Of a stretch of 64,000 bases of DNA, positions 17,978-26,985 are shown one piece after another (position 1 is the stretch's first letter; every line of letters starts with the position of its first letter). The notes under the pieces were generated by a model. That model had not been told where the DNA came from and made no database searches. It was given only the letters and a program-made list of their open reading frames with translations. Both the position numbers and the translations under genes were made by a program. Source of the stretch: Pectobacterium wasabiae CFBP 3304 (GTDB lineage Bacteria > Pseudomonadota > Gammaproteobacteria > Enterobacterales > Enterobacteriaceae); NCBI RefSeq assembly GCF_001742185.1, contig NZ_CP015750.1, positions 2,294,001-2,358,000 of the forward strand, given 5' to 3'.

Positions 17978-19321
17978 ATGGCATCTTTCGATTTACTACT
18001 GCAACAGTTGGAAAAACTCGTCGCTTCACCAGACAACTATTATCGGCCCGCGCAGGCTGGCTTGCTAGATTCGGCGTCACGCCTGATAACGCTTACGCAT
18101 CACTATAACGGGCATATTCGGCAGCGCGCGGTGCTGTGTCTGGGCTTCATGGATGAGGTATCTGCATTGCCAGCGCTGATTGAACGGGTGAACGATTGGG
18201 CCGAGCCAGTACGCCGTGCGGCTAAACAGAGCGTGCGGTTGCTGTTAACGCCGGATAATACCGTGCATTTTGTCGCCAAGTTGCCAGAGATTTTCTGGCT
18301 GCTGCACTGCCAGCGGGAAAACCATCAGCCGCTGGTGGATGAGATCGTTAGTTTTTTGACCGAGAAGGTACACGCATCGTCGCTACTGGCGGGGCTGTCT
18401 TCGGAAGACAAAACCGTCGCCAGACTGTCACTGGATATTCTGGCTGAGCGTGAGCTGTTTCCTCTGAAGCAGGTTTTTAGCCAGGCGATGTTGCATCGCG
18501 ATCCGTTAGTGAGGGCTAACGCGGCGCGGTATCTGCTAAGCACGGAGCGGGATATCGATCATGAAATGATGACGATTCTGCTGAAAGAGTCGTTTGCACC
18601 GATCAAGCAGGCAGCATTGCAGTACGTGATGGATAGCGCGTTCCCTGTGCCCACGCCTCTGCTGATTGCTTTACTGTTTGATAAGAACGCATTAGTGCGC
18701 CAGCGTGCTTCAGGGCTACTGCGTGAGCAAAACGACGATCCGGTTGCCCATTATCTTGCGGCGCTGGATCGGGCGACGATGACGGTCACAATGCGTAAAA
18801 TCACGCTGTGGGGACTCGATGAGCATCGCTACGACGGCATTGTGGCGCTGGCGGAACGCTATCTGGATGAGCGCTACCCCAGTCTTTATCACAGCGCCTT
18901 GCGTATTCTTATTCTGCGTACCGATGACGACGCTCGTGAACGACTGTTTGTCGCTTTGCGCCACCCCTCGCTTGCTATTGTGAAGGGGGCGTGGAGGCTG
19001 TTTTACCAGCAGAAGATTTCTTTGTCGCTGCCTGAACTCCAGCGCTGTCTGGAAGAGGCACCTTCTAGAGAACACGTTGAGGTGTACTACTTTTTAACGC
19101 ACAAGTTGAATAAATGGGACTGGCTGATTTTCCTATTGGATAACGCGCAATCAGAAAATGCGGCGCTAACGCAGGCTAGCGTGACGTATTGGATACTGCG
19201 ATTTAACCATTCGGGCATCTTACCAAATACACGGCAGCAGGCGCGTCTGCGGGACTTGTTAGATAAAAGCCCACACGTTATCTCGCGCAAAAGTCCGTAT
19301 ATCGCTCTGTTTTTGCAGTGA
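17978..19321 (+). CDS. HEAT-repeat protein of the rtcB operon
   Basis: Protein of 447 residues with no catalytic motif that I can see. It consists of repeated helix pairs; IRQRAVLCLGFMDEVSALPA and LVRQRASGLLRE are typical HEAT/PBS-lyase-type repeats. It has no signal or membrane segment. The chosen ATG has AGGACAGGGA just before it; a GTG at 17945 is a weaker alternative. It is 40 bases after the nucleotidyltransferase gene and is the last gene before a convergent HNH gene. Helical-repeat proteins often bind nucleic acid or act as scaffolds, so it may position RNA for RtcB or the nucleotidyltransferase. This is inference. Confidence 0.75.
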   Translation: MASFDLLLQQLEKLVASPDNYYRPAQAGLLDSASRLITLTHHYNGHIRQRAVLCLGFMDEVSALPALIERVNDWAEPVRRAAKQSVRLLLTPDNTVHFVAKLPEIFWLLHCQRENHQPLVDEIVSFLTEKVHASSLLAGLSSEDKTVARLSLDILAERELFPLKQVFSQAMLHRDPLVRANAARYLLSTERDIDHEMMTILLKESFAPIKQAALQYVMDSAFPVPTPLLIALLFDKNALVRQRASGLLREQNDDPVAHYLAALDRATMTVTMRKITLWGLDEHRYDGIVALAERYLDERYPSLYHSALRILILRTDDDARERLFVALRHPSLAIVKGAWRLFYQQKISLSLPELQRCLEEAPSREHVEVYYFLTHKLNKWDWLIFLLDNAQSENAALTQASVTYWILRFNHSGILPNTRQQARLRDLLDKSPHVISRKSPYIALFLQ

Positions 19322-19326
19322 TGATG

Positions 19327-20118
19327 CTACCCCCGTACCAAAAAAATATGCTCACGATGGTATGCCATCTGTGACAGGTCGGGCGGATAAGCGTCTGGCA
19401 GGTGGATTTGTTTGCCTTCGTACTGGGCGAAGTTGACGTCGCTGATGGTGCTTTTCAGCTTTTTAATGCGCGGAGAGAGTATCATTTCCAGCGAGTCGTT
19501 GAAGCTGATCAGCCCCATATCAAAGGCTTTGTCGTGCAGGCTGGATAGGCAGAGGCCGTTGCTGGGGTTGAGGCGGTGTTCTGCTGCCGTTTTCCACGGG
19601 CGAATATGGCTGGCTACCAGCAGCGTGGGTTCTTCCAGCCCGGTGACACAGCAACGTTCGCCATAGTTGCTGAGCACGCGCTTGCGAAATAGCTGTTGCC
19701 CAATGCGCGTTTTCACCTGTGCGAGGCGCTCGCCGCCGTGGTAATTCGGGATGTCGCTCTCGTTGGCTTGGAACAGTGATGGCGATGCTGTCGTTTCCGC
19801 CGCTCCGGTTTCGAGCGATACCATCGCCTGCTGGCACTGCAGTTCAAATAACTCAGGGTTGCTGTCCATCTCCTGCCATAGTGCGCGGTCGGCGTTGGAG
19901 GCCCCACGCAAGCCAGTGCGACCAGAATCGATAATAAACGGATCGAGGCTGGCGAGGTTAACCAACTTCATCGCTAGTGCAGAAGGTGTGCGGTTAAGCA
20001 ACGCCGCGTAGCGAATGATGTCGGGGTTACGCGAATGCAATCTGCCAAACGGCAACTGACTGTAAAGGGTGAAGGCGATCAGCAACTGATCTCGCGTCCA
20101 ATGGTTGGTAGCAGCCAT
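19327..20118 (-). CDS. HNH endonuclease domain protein
   Basis: Protein of 263 residues with a C-terminal HNH_2-type nuclease domain: CCVTG, SHIRPW, NPSNGLCL and the final LHDKAFD around residues 155-205 supply the His/Asn/His metal site. The N-terminal half resembles the DNA- or partner-binding part of restriction-like HNH proteins. It has no methylase partner and lies convergent to the RNA-repair operon with five bases between stops. Its role is unknown; stand-alone defence nuclease is one option. Confidence 0.8.
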   Translation of the reverse strand: MAATNHWTRDQLLIAFTLYSQLPFGRLHSRNPDIIRYAALLNRTPSALAMKLVNLASLDPFIIDSGRTGLRGASNADRALWQEMDSNPELFELQCQQAMVSLETGAAETTASPSLFQANESDIPNYHGGERLAQVKTRIGQQLFRKRVLSNYGERCCVTGLEEPTLLVASHIRPWKTAAEHRLNPSNGLCLSSLHDKAFDMGLISFNDSLEMILSPRIKKLKSTISDVNFAQYEGKQIHLPDAYPPDLSQMAYHREHIFLVRG

Positions 20119-20270
20119 GCGTGTGTCGTCCGTTCGTTAGCGCATTCGGTTAGTGATAACGCCAACTATGCCAGGACAGCGCGTAAAATGCATGTACTCA
20201 CCTTGGCTGGATAATTGGTTCGGGCTGCGTTAACGTTCTGACAGCCTTCTTATCATGATGCCGAGAAACT

Positions 20271-21368
20271 ATGCCCTGTTCTTATGTGTCCTTGTTCCGT
20301 CCCTTGTGTGTGCTGGCTCTGTTAGTGCTGGCGGGCTGTGCCAGCAAAACCGCGACGACACCGGAATCACGGCCTGCGGATGTTCGCACGCAGTTGCTCA
20401 AACTGTTGCCGGACAACGTGAAAGATCGTCAGGGCTGGGCAACCGACATCGCGACGGCATTTACTGTGCAGGGGCTCGATCCCAGTAATGAAAACCTGTG
20501 TTCGGTATTGGCTGTAACTGAGCAGGAATCAACGTTTAGCGCCGATCCGCAGGTGCCGAATTTGTCGAAGATCGCCTGGCAGGAGATTGACCGCCGTGCG
20601 GAGAACGTTCATGTTCCTGCATTTCTGGTGCGCACCGCGCTACTCATCAAATCACCTAACGGCAAAAGCTACAGCGAGCGGCTCGATAAGGTACGCACGG
20701 AAAAAGAGCTCAGCGCGATCTTTGATGATTTCATCGACATGGTGCCGATGGGGCAGCAACTGTTTGGTCGCCTGAATCCGGTACATACCGGTGGGCCGAT
20801 GCAGGTGAGCATCGCCTTTGCCGAAGCCAACGCAAGGGGCTATCCGTATACCGTGGATGGATCTCTTCGTCGAGAAGTCTTCAGCCGCCGGGGAGGAATG
20901 TATTTTGGCATCAAGCACCTGCTGGGCTATCCGGCGAATTATCCGCAGTCTATTTATCGGTTCGCAGATTTCAATGCGGGTTGGTATGCCAGTCGGAATG
21001 CGGCGTTCCAGCGGGCTGTCAGCCGCCTGACGGGGGTTAAGCTGGCGCTGGACGGGGATTTAATCAACTACAGTTCGGATAAAGCCAGCGCCACGGAACT
21101 GGCGGTGCGTGCGTTGGGGAAACGGTTAGATATGGGCGAGAGCGCGATTCGTCGTGCGCTGGAGAAAGGCAATAGCCTCGATTTTGAAGACACCAGCCTG
21201 TATGAGCGTGTCTTTGCGCTGGCAGATAAATCGGGGACGAAAGCGCCGCGTGCTATTCTGCCGGGAATTACGCTGGAAAGCCCAAAAATCACCCGTAAGC
21301 TCACCACGGCATGGTTTGCTCAGCGCGTCGATGAACGCCGCCAGCGGTGTTTAGCGAGAACCAAATAG
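20271..21368 (+). CDS. DUF1615 family lipoprotein
   Basis: Predicted outer- or inner-membrane lipoprotein of 365 residues. The signal peptide ends in the lipobox VLAGC, giving lipidated Cys23. The mature part matches DUF1615 from memory and includes a lysozyme-like VTEQEST segment, but peptidoglycan activity is unproven. It is monocistronic and is followed at once by a perfect terminator hairpin. Confidence 0.8.
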   Translation: MPCSYVSLFRPLCVLALLVLAGCASKTATTPESRPADVRTQLLKLLPDNVKDRQGWATDIATAFTVQGLDPSNENLCSVLAVTEQESTFSADPQVPNLSKIAWQEIDRRAENVHVPAFLVRTALLIKSPNGKSYSERLDKVRTEKELSAIFDDFIDMVPMGQQLFGRLNPVHTGGPMQVSIAFAEANARGYPYTVDGSLRREVFSRRGGMYFGIKHLLGYPANYPQSIYRFADFNAGWYASRNAAFQRAVSRLTGVKLALDGDLINYSSDKASATELAVRALGKRLDMGESAIRRALEKGNSLDFEDTSLYERVFALADKSGTKAPRAILPGITLESPKITRKLTTAWFAQRVDERRQRCLARTK

Positions 21369-21393
21369 CTTACGCCCTCAGTGAGGGCGTAAG
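21369..21393. terminator. Bidirectional terminator between DUF1615 gene and chemoreceptor gene
   Basis: Perfect 11-base stem CTTACGCCCTC-agt-GAGGGCGTAAG immediately after the DUF1615 stop and 69 bases beyond the convergent chemoreceptor stop. T-runs are short on both sides. Confidence 0.75.
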
Positions 21394-21461
21394 TATCACA
21401 ATGCTGAAAGAGCAAACCAGCCATTGGGGGCGTCTGCGCTCCTCGAACGGTATCGTCTCCG

Positions 21462-23411
21462 CTACCTTGATAACAGCGCGTGCTGTAAAGGCTGCGATGG
21501 TGCGCTGTCGTCAACCTTAAAGCGGCTGACCAACGATTCCATTTCAATCGCTTGTTCATCCAGTAATTGGCTGGCAACGGAAGCCTGCGAAACCAGTGTC
21601 GCATTCTGCTGTGTGACCATCTCCAATTGGCTGAGCGCTTCGTTAATTTGCGCGATGCCCAGCGACTGCTCATCAGCAGCGACCGCGATTTCATTCACCA
21701 GATCGCGCACTTTACGTGTGCCGGCGACAATGTTGTTAATCTCTCGGTTTGATTGGTTAACTAGTTTCGTCCCTTCACTGACGCTGGCAATGCTATCGGC
21801 GATGAGTGCGCGGATTTTTCCTGCTTCGTCTGCACTACGCTGCGAAAGTTGACGAACTTCCGCTGCAACAACGGAGAACCCTCGGCCATGCTGTCCCGCC
21901 CGCGCAGCTTCAACCGCGGCGTTCAGCGCCAGCAGGTTGGTTTGAAAGGCAATGGCATCAATGGCGGCAACCACTGCATTCACGCGCTGGCTGGTATCCT
22001 GAATTCTTTCCATCGCACTGCTGGCCGATTGGGTGATCGTTCCGATACGGTGAGCCTGATCGTCTACCTCTGTCGTCAACTGACGCGTCTGTCCGGCAAA
22101 GTCGGCGGTTTGTTTTACCGTGACGGTTATTTCTTCCATGCTGCTGGCGGTTTGCACCAGCGAAGCGGATTGCTCTTCGGTACGCTGCGCCAGATCCTGA
22201 TTGCCGTTGGCGATCTCGCTGCTGGCTCGCCCGATAGTCTGTGAACTGCGCTTAATACTGACTACCATATCAGCAATGTTTTCCAGTGAGGCGTTATATG
22301 CCTGATTCAACTGCGAAAGTTCATCGGTTCCTGGTACACGCAGACGGCGCGTAAGATCCCCACCCATCTCGCGAATGGTCGTCAGCGTTTGCTGAAGTTG
22401 CTCGTTGATGCTGCGCATAATCATTAAGGCCAGACCGATCGCCATCAGCAGAGAAACCAGCGCGCCCGCTAAATAGCTAATCCAAGACTGGCGAGCATCG
22501 GTAGCTAATGTATTAACCTGTGTGGCCAGATCGTGGGTGGCGAGCTGTTCAACCTTTTTCAACTCATCAATTTTTGCCGTTTGTTGGTTAAACCACTGGC
22601 TGGCATCAATCGCAAAATTACCGCCAGGGGAAGCGATAGCCTTATTGCGCATTTGCAGCGCGCTCTGGGCTGAAGGGTTGTTAAGAGCTTGTTCGAAAGC
22701 CTTACGCTGTTCGGCATTGGCGAACATGTTATAGGCAGTGATATACGCCTCTCCCTTACCCACCATCTGGTTCAGACGTTCGAACATCCCGGCGGCAAAG
22801 TTATCGGCAGAGAAGGTGTTGGAGAGCACGGCGCGTTCAAGCCCGGCCTGTTCTTTGACGTTCAGTAAGTTGTAATAGGCCGCCAGCCGTTGGGCAATAC
22901 CGCCGTCGCTGACCAGATGGGTCATATCCCCGACAATATTCAGCAGATAGGTAACGGAATCGGAATAGTAGCCGAGCGCCTGGGCGACAGGGATCGAGAT
23001 GTTATCGACATTACGGCGATGCTCGCCGATTTGTTGTGTTTTCTGCGCAATTTTATCAAGCTCCGCGCTAACGGAAGAACCCAGCTCGTCCTGACTCAGA
23101 TTCGCGGTGGTTTGCTCCAGCACCTGTTGTGCCCGATCGGTCGCTTGCCGCTGCGTCGTGAGTTCCGCACCAAAATTTTTCCCCTGACTGCCAAAATAGC
23201 CCGCACTCAAACCGCGCTCACGTTGGAGCTGGTGGGCGAACTCGCCTGCATCGCGCGCCAGAGTGATCAGTTTCGCCATGCGGATCATTTCATTTTCCGT
23301 GCTGCGCCGTTCCACCACGCCGGAAAAACTGAACCACAGTAGGGCAAGGATTGGCGGTAGGAGAGCCAAAATGAACTTACTACGGATCGATATGTGATGT
23401 AGGGATTTCAT
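21462..23411 (-). CDS. Methyl-accepting chemotaxis protein with NIT sensor domain
   Basis: Transmembrane chemoreceptor of 649 residues. Membrane helix 1 is near residues 13-33. A large periplasmic domain (about 45-290) matches the nitrate/nitrite-sensing NIT type ([15 protein letters not shown]). Helix 2 is near 308-328, followed by HAMP, and a cytoplasmic signalling domain with the conserved tip [20 protein letters not shown]. There is no C-terminal NWETF-type CheR tether, so methylation would depend on other receptors or helper proteins. The ligand is inferred only from the domain family. A FliA-like promoter lies upstream. Confidence 0.9.
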   Translation of the reverse strand: MKSLHHISIRSKFILALLPPILALLWFSFSGVVERRSTENEMIRMAKLITLARDAGEFAHQLQRERGLSAGYFGSQGKNFGAELTTQRQATDRAQQVLEQTTANLSQDELGSSVSAELDKIAQKTQQIGEHRRNVDNISIPVAQALGYYSDSVTYLLNIVGDMTHLVSDGGIAQRLAAYYNLLNVKEQAGLERAVLSNTFSADNFAAGMFERLNQMVGKGEAYITAYNMFANAEQRKAFEQALNNPSAQSALQMRNKAIASPGGNFAIDASQWFNQQTAKIDELKKVEQLATHDLATQVNTLATDARQSWISYLAGALVSLLMAIGLALMIMRSINEQLQQTLTTIREMGGDLTRRLRVPGTDELSQLNQAYNASLENIADMVVSIKRSSQTIGRASSEIANGNQDLAQRTEEQSASLVQTASSMEEITVTVKQTADFAGQTRQLTTEVDDQAHRIGTITQSASSAMERIQDTSQRVNAVVAAIDAIAFQTNLLALNAAVEAARAGQHGRGFSVVAAEVRQLSQRSADEAGKIRALIADSIASVSEGTKLVNQSNREINNIVAGTRKVRDLVNEIAVAADEQSLGIAQINEALSQLEMVTQQNATLVSQASVASQLLDEQAIEMESLVSRFKVDDSAPSQPLQHALLSR

Positions 23412-23486
23412 AGATATGCTCCATTGCCTGCAATCCGTCCGTTTCTGACATGTGCAGTGTGCAAAAGTAGACGAGGGTTTATTTTA

Positions 23487-23513
23487 GTTTCGGCGTAACG
23501 GAGCAATGGTTTA
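23487..23513 (-). promoter_or_regulatory. Possible FliA (sigma-28) promoter of the NIT chemoreceptor gene
   Basis: On the minus strand TAAACCAT-N11-GCCGAAAC lies 76 bases before the start, with the correct 11-base spacer. It is a weak match to TAAAGTTT-N11-GCCGATAA (5/8 and 6/8). Confidence 0.4.
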
Positions 23514-23704
23514 GCACTGATTTCATCATTCCCTTAAAAAAATCACGCCTATTTTGTTTACCACCATGTTGATGGAAATATATTTATTATTATTTAATAT
23601 GTTATGTTGTTTTTTGCAATAAGATATTTAATTTATTGTACAGCTAAAGTGGTATCTGTTTTTTGCCTCTGGATCGCTATTTTTACGATCTGAATGATGG
23701 CGAT

Positions 23705-23730
23705 ACGGCGGGTAATCGCGTACCCGCCGT
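23705..23730 (-). terminator. Hairpin after mgtB
   Basis: Perfect ten-base stem ACGGCGGGTA-atcgcg-TACCCGCCGT, 19 bases after the mgtB stop, with no T run after it. The rest of the interval 23514-23704 is AT-rich with nothing recognised. Confidence 0.55.
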
Positions 23731-23748
23731 GAAGATGTGATGACAGGA

Positions 23749-26460
23749 TCAGAACCATTGGCCGAAGCGGCGGATGTAGGCGCGTTTGACCAGTTGTGCG
23801 ACGGTGCAGTAGCCAATCAGCGTAGCAGCCAGCCAAGGAAAATATTCCCACGGTAGCGGTTGCAAACCCACCAGCGGCCCTGCCGGAGAGAACGGCAGAT
23901 AGATGCCCAGTGCCATCACCAGTCCGGTCATCAACATCACCGGCAGCGCTGCCGTACTCTGAATGAACGGGATTTTCTGGGTACGCAGCATGTGCACCAC
24001 CAGCGTTTGTGACAACAACCCTTCAACGAACCAGCCGGACTGGAACAGCGCCTGATGCTCAACGCTGTTGGCGGCAAACACGAACCACATCAGCGCGTAA
24101 GTGGTGATGTCAAAAATCGATGACGTTGGCCCGATACACAGCATGAAGCGCCCGATGTTTTTAGCATCCCATTTACGAGGTTTGCGCAGGAACTCCTTAT
24201 CCATTTTATCCCATGGTAGCGATAACTGAGAGATGTCGTACATCAGGTTCTGAATCAGCAGATGGATCGCTAACATTGGCAGGAAAGGAATGAAGGCGCT
24301 GGCGATGAGTACCGAAAACACGTTACCGAAGTTGGAACTGGCGGTCATGTTCAGGTATTTGATGATATTACCGAACGTCTCACGACCTTTGATAACGCCG
24401 GCTTCCAGCACCATCAGGTTCTTTTCTAAGAGAATGATATCGGCTGACTCTTTGGCGATATCCGTGCCGGTATCGACGGAAATGCCGATATCGGCATCGC
24501 GCAGAGCGGGCGCATCGTTGATGCCGTCGCCCAGAAAGCCGACCGTATGGTTATTACTTTGTAATGCTTTCAGTACGCGGGATTTTTGTAGCGGCGTCAG
24601 CCGGGCAAAAATGGTGCGTTGTTCTACCAGCACGCCGAGCTGTTCATCGCTGAGCGCATCGATATCATTCCCCTCTAGCACCTCACCCGGCTCCAGCCCG
24701 ACATCGCGGCAGATCTTGCTGGTAATAATCGCGTTGTCTCCGGTCAGAACTTTCACCGTCACGCCGTTTTCATGCAGGGCGCGAATCGCGGCAGAGGTGC
24801 TTTCTTTTGGCGGATCGAGGAACGTCAGCAGGCCGCAGATAGTCAGATCGCGTTCATCCTCAGCGCTGAGCGGCATCGTGCTGCCCACCGGACTCAGTTC
24901 ACGCGTACCGATCATCAGCACGCGGAATCCTTGTTGGTTATAGCTTTCTGCTAATTTTTTCAGTGTGTTGCGGCGCTCATCGTCCAATTCGTGTCGCTGC
25001 CCGTTTTCACTGATATACGTCGCGACAGCCAGCATCTCTTCTACCGCGCCTTTGCAAATCAGGCGTTGCTGGTTGTGCTCATCGGCAACAATGATGGACA
25101 GGCGACGGCGAATAAAATCAAACGGCAGTTCATCGATTTTACGATAGCGACCCAACGCGGCGATGGCGGGATTATGGCGACCAAAATGCATGATGGCCTG
25201 ATCCATCAGGTTTTTCATGCCGCTCTGGTGCGCGCTATTGAGCCAGGCGAGTTGCAGCACGCTTTCATCGACCTGACCCTGCGTATTGAGGTGATGCTCA
25301 AGGATGATGCGGTCCTGCGTGAGCGTGCCGGTTTTATCGGTGCACAGCACATCCATCGCACCAAAGTTCTGAATCGCGTTTAGCCGTTTGACCACCACTT
25401 TATGCCGCGCCATGGCAATCGCACCTTTTGCCAGGTTGGAAGAGACAATCATCGGCAGCATTTCCGGCGTCAGGCCGACCGCAACGGCTAGCGCAAACAG
25501 GCTGGCTTCCATCCAGTCACCTTTGGTGAAGCCATTAATCAGCAGTACGACAGGCACCATCACGATCATAAAGCGGATCAGCAGCCAACTTACGCTGTTA
25601 ACGCCTCGATCAAAGGCGGTTTGGGAACGGGTGCCGACGATGGATTTTGCCAACGAACCGAAATAGGTGTGGCCGCCGGTTGCCACCACAACCGCCGTTG
25701 CCGTGCCGCTGGAAATATTGGTTCCCATTAGGCAAATGTTGGATAACGCCAACAGATCGCTTTCTCCGCCACCGCCTGCGGGCTGACAGCCTTTGGCGCT
25801 GATATCGCTGAACACGTCGTATTTTTCTATCGGCAGTGATTCACCGGTTAGCACTGCCTGGCTGACGAACAGATCGTGTGATTCCACCAATCGGACATCC
25901 GCAGGCACCATATCACCGGCGGAGAGAAGCAGAATATCGCCGGGAACCAGTTGCTGAAGCGGGATTTCCTGCATGACGGCGGTGGCGCAGGCGTGAGGGC
26001 GACGCAGTACGGTAGTCGTTGTCCGTACCATGGATTTCAGCGCTTCTGCGGCCTTATTGGTGCGAAACTCTTGCCAGAAGCGCAGCAGGCCGCTCAGGCT
26101 AACCATCACCAGAATGATGACAACGCCAGTGAGTGACGCCTCTTCGTGACTACGCAACGGTAGCCAGTAATCGGTAAAAAAGCTGATAGCAGCCAGTGCC
26201 ATCAGCACGTAAATAAACGGGTTATTAAATGCGCTAGCCAACTGCACCAGCGCATGCGGTGCTTTTTCATGGGCGACGCGGTTTTCGCCATAGGTTTGCT
26301 GGCGTTCAATGACGTCATCATGGCTTAAGCCGTGCAGATGCGTATTCAGGTTAGCCAACGTTTGATCGAGGCTATTTTGTGCCTCGCGGGCAATCGCAAA
26401 GGTAGCCGTGGATGTTTTACGGGCGCGGCGATACCCCGTTTGCGTGATCATATCGGTCAT
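23749..26460 (-). CDS. mgtB: Mg2+-importing P-type ATPase, MgtB type
   Basis: Inner-membrane P3-type ATPase of 903 residues that moves Mg2+ into the cytoplasm. The actuator loop TGES is at 205-208 and the phosphorylated aspartate of DKTGT at residue 375. The GDGINDAPALRDADIGISVD hinge and ten membrane helices are as expected. The sequence, including the C-terminal RFGQWF, fits Salmonella MgtB better than MgtA, though database names often read mgtA. There is no mgtC beside it. A leader ORF with proline codons and a pyrimidine-rich region precede it, pointing to attenuation-type control by Mg2+ or proline/translation. Confidence 0.93.
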   Translation of the reverse strand: MTDMITQTGYRRARKTSTATFAIAREAQNSLDQTLANLNTHLHGLSHDDVIERQQTYGENRVAHEKAPHALVQLASAFNNPFIYVLMALAAISFFTDYWLPLRSHEEASLTGVVIILVMVSLSGLLRFWQEFRTNKAAEALKSMVRTTTTVLRRPHACATAVMQEIPLQQLVPGDILLLSAGDMVPADVRLVESHDLFVSQAVLTGESLPIEKYDVFSDISAKGCQPAGGGGESDLLALSNICLMGTNISSGTATAVVVATGGHTYFGSLAKSIVGTRSQTAFDRGVNSVSWLLIRFMIVMVPVVLLINGFTKGDWMEASLFALAVAVGLTPEMLPMIVSSNLAKGAIAMARHKVVVKRLNAIQNFGAMDVLCTDKTGTLTQDRIILEHHLNTQGQVDESVLQLAWLNSAHQSGMKNLMDQAIMHFGRHNPAIAALGRYRKIDELPFDFIRRRLSIIVADEHNQQRLICKGAVEEMLAVATYISENGQRHELDDERRNTLKKLAESYNQQGFRVLMIGTRELSPVGSTMPLSAEDERDLTICGLLTFLDPPKESTSAAIRALHENGVTVKVLTGDNAIITSKICRDVGLEPGEVLEGNDIDALSDEQLGVLVEQRTIFARLTPLQKSRVLKALQSNNHTVGFLGDGINDAPALRDADIGISVDTGTDIAKESADIILLEKNLMVLEAGVIKGRETFGNIIKYLNMTASSNFGNVFSVLIASAFIPFLPMLAIHLLIQNLMYDISQLSLPWDKMDKEFLRKPRKWDAKNIGRFMLCIGPTSSIFDITTYALMWFVFAANSVEHQALFQSGWFVEGLLSQTLVVHMLRTQKIPFIQSTAALPVMLMTGLVMALGIYLPFSPAGPLVGLQPLPWEYFPWLAATLIGYCTVAQLVKRAYIRRFGQWF

Positions 26461-26605
26461 GATGCTGCTCTCTTAATGTTGCCTGTCCGCCGCGCACGAT
26501 CGCGCATCCCGGATAAAGGGACGTAAGGCGGAAAAAAATTAAGGTATTAAGGGAGGTAAACGGCGCAGACGGAGAGAACAGAGAGGTCGGGGAAGAAGAC
26601 GGTCC
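26461..26605 (-). promoter_or_regulatory. mgtB 5' leader region
   Basis: About 145 bases between the leader ORF and mgtB. Its first part on the minus strand is strongly pyrimidine-rich and G-poor (TCTTCTTCCCC, CTCTCTGTTCTCTCC), like a Rho-loading region. There is no clear intrinsic terminator. The situation resembles the mgtA leader of Salmonella, where leader-peptide translation governs Rho-dependent termination. Confidence 0.5.
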
Positions 26606-26653
26606 TTATTCTAACAGATGCGGTTTACCGGGCCATCTAGGGTGTTCGTCCAT
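26606..26653 (-). CDS. Leader peptide upstream of mgtB (MgtL-like by position)
   Basis: A 15-codon ORF encodes MDEHPRWPGKPHLLE with AAGGAGAC placed eight bases before the ATG, a far better ribosome-binding site than that of mgtB. Three of fifteen codons are proline. It lies about 150 bases upstream of the Mg2+ ATPase gene on the same strand. In Salmonella and E. coli, a proline-rich MgtL peptide controls mgtA by ribosome stalling or slow decoding. The peptide sequence here is different from MgtL, so the equivalence is by position and composition only. Confidence 0.65.
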   Translation of the reverse strand: MDEHPRWPGKPHLLE

Positions 26654-26704
26654 GTTGTCTCCTTATCGCCGTGTGGCGAAATAGCAAAATAGTTGTTGGC
26701 TGGC

Positions 26705-26764
26705 GAAACAAGGTACGTAGAAACAAAGTATGTAGAAACAGGGTTCGTATAAACAGAGTACATA
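26705..26764. repeat. Four 15-bp tandem repeats near the mgtB promoter
   Basis: Units GAAACAAGGTACGTA, GAAACAAAGTATGTA, GAAACAGGGTTCGTA and TAAACAGAGTACATA in exact 15-base register. On the minus strand each begins TGTTT, and one is TGTTTA, the PhoP half-site. They lie 50-110 bases upstream of the leader ORF. Confidence 0.75.
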
Positions 26765-26895
26765 GTTTAGTGGTGCAACCATAACTCAGTTTCCCTAAAC
26801 CGGACGTCAACGTTCACTCATGAGTGATATCAGGTGGGCTTGTTGCCTATCAGCAGGTGTTGCTGCGACGTATTGCACGGCGGAGAGAGGTTGGA

Positions 26896-26950
26896 AAACA
26901 AATGAATTAGAAACGAATGAATTGGGAACAAATGAATTGGAAACAAATGG
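26896..26950. repeat. Second array of 15-bp tandem repeats
   Basis: AAACAAATGAATTAG, AAACGAATGAATTGG, GAACAAATGAATTGG, then a partial AAACAAATGG. The period is the same 15 bases and the AAACAA core is the same as in the array at 26705, but the rest of the unit differs. Confidence 0.75.
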
Positions 26951-26952
26951 TC

Positions 26953-26976
26953 GCCCCGCCGGGTAGCCGACGGGGC
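26953..26976 (-). terminator. Terminator hairpin of the 4HB chemoreceptor gene
   Basis: GCCCCG.CGG-gtag-CCG.CGGGGC, ten pairs with one mismatch, ten bases past the stop codon. Confidence 0.6.
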
Positions 26977-26985
26977 TGATGAGAA

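Noticed and set aside
26780..26830. PhoP box upstream of mgtB (GGTTTA in minus strand)
   Set aside because: No second half-site at the 11-base spacing. Only the 15-base repeats show TGTTT half-sites.
26705..26950. CRISPR-like arrays
   Set aside because: Units are 15 bases in direct contact with no spacers and no cas genes. They are tandem repeats.
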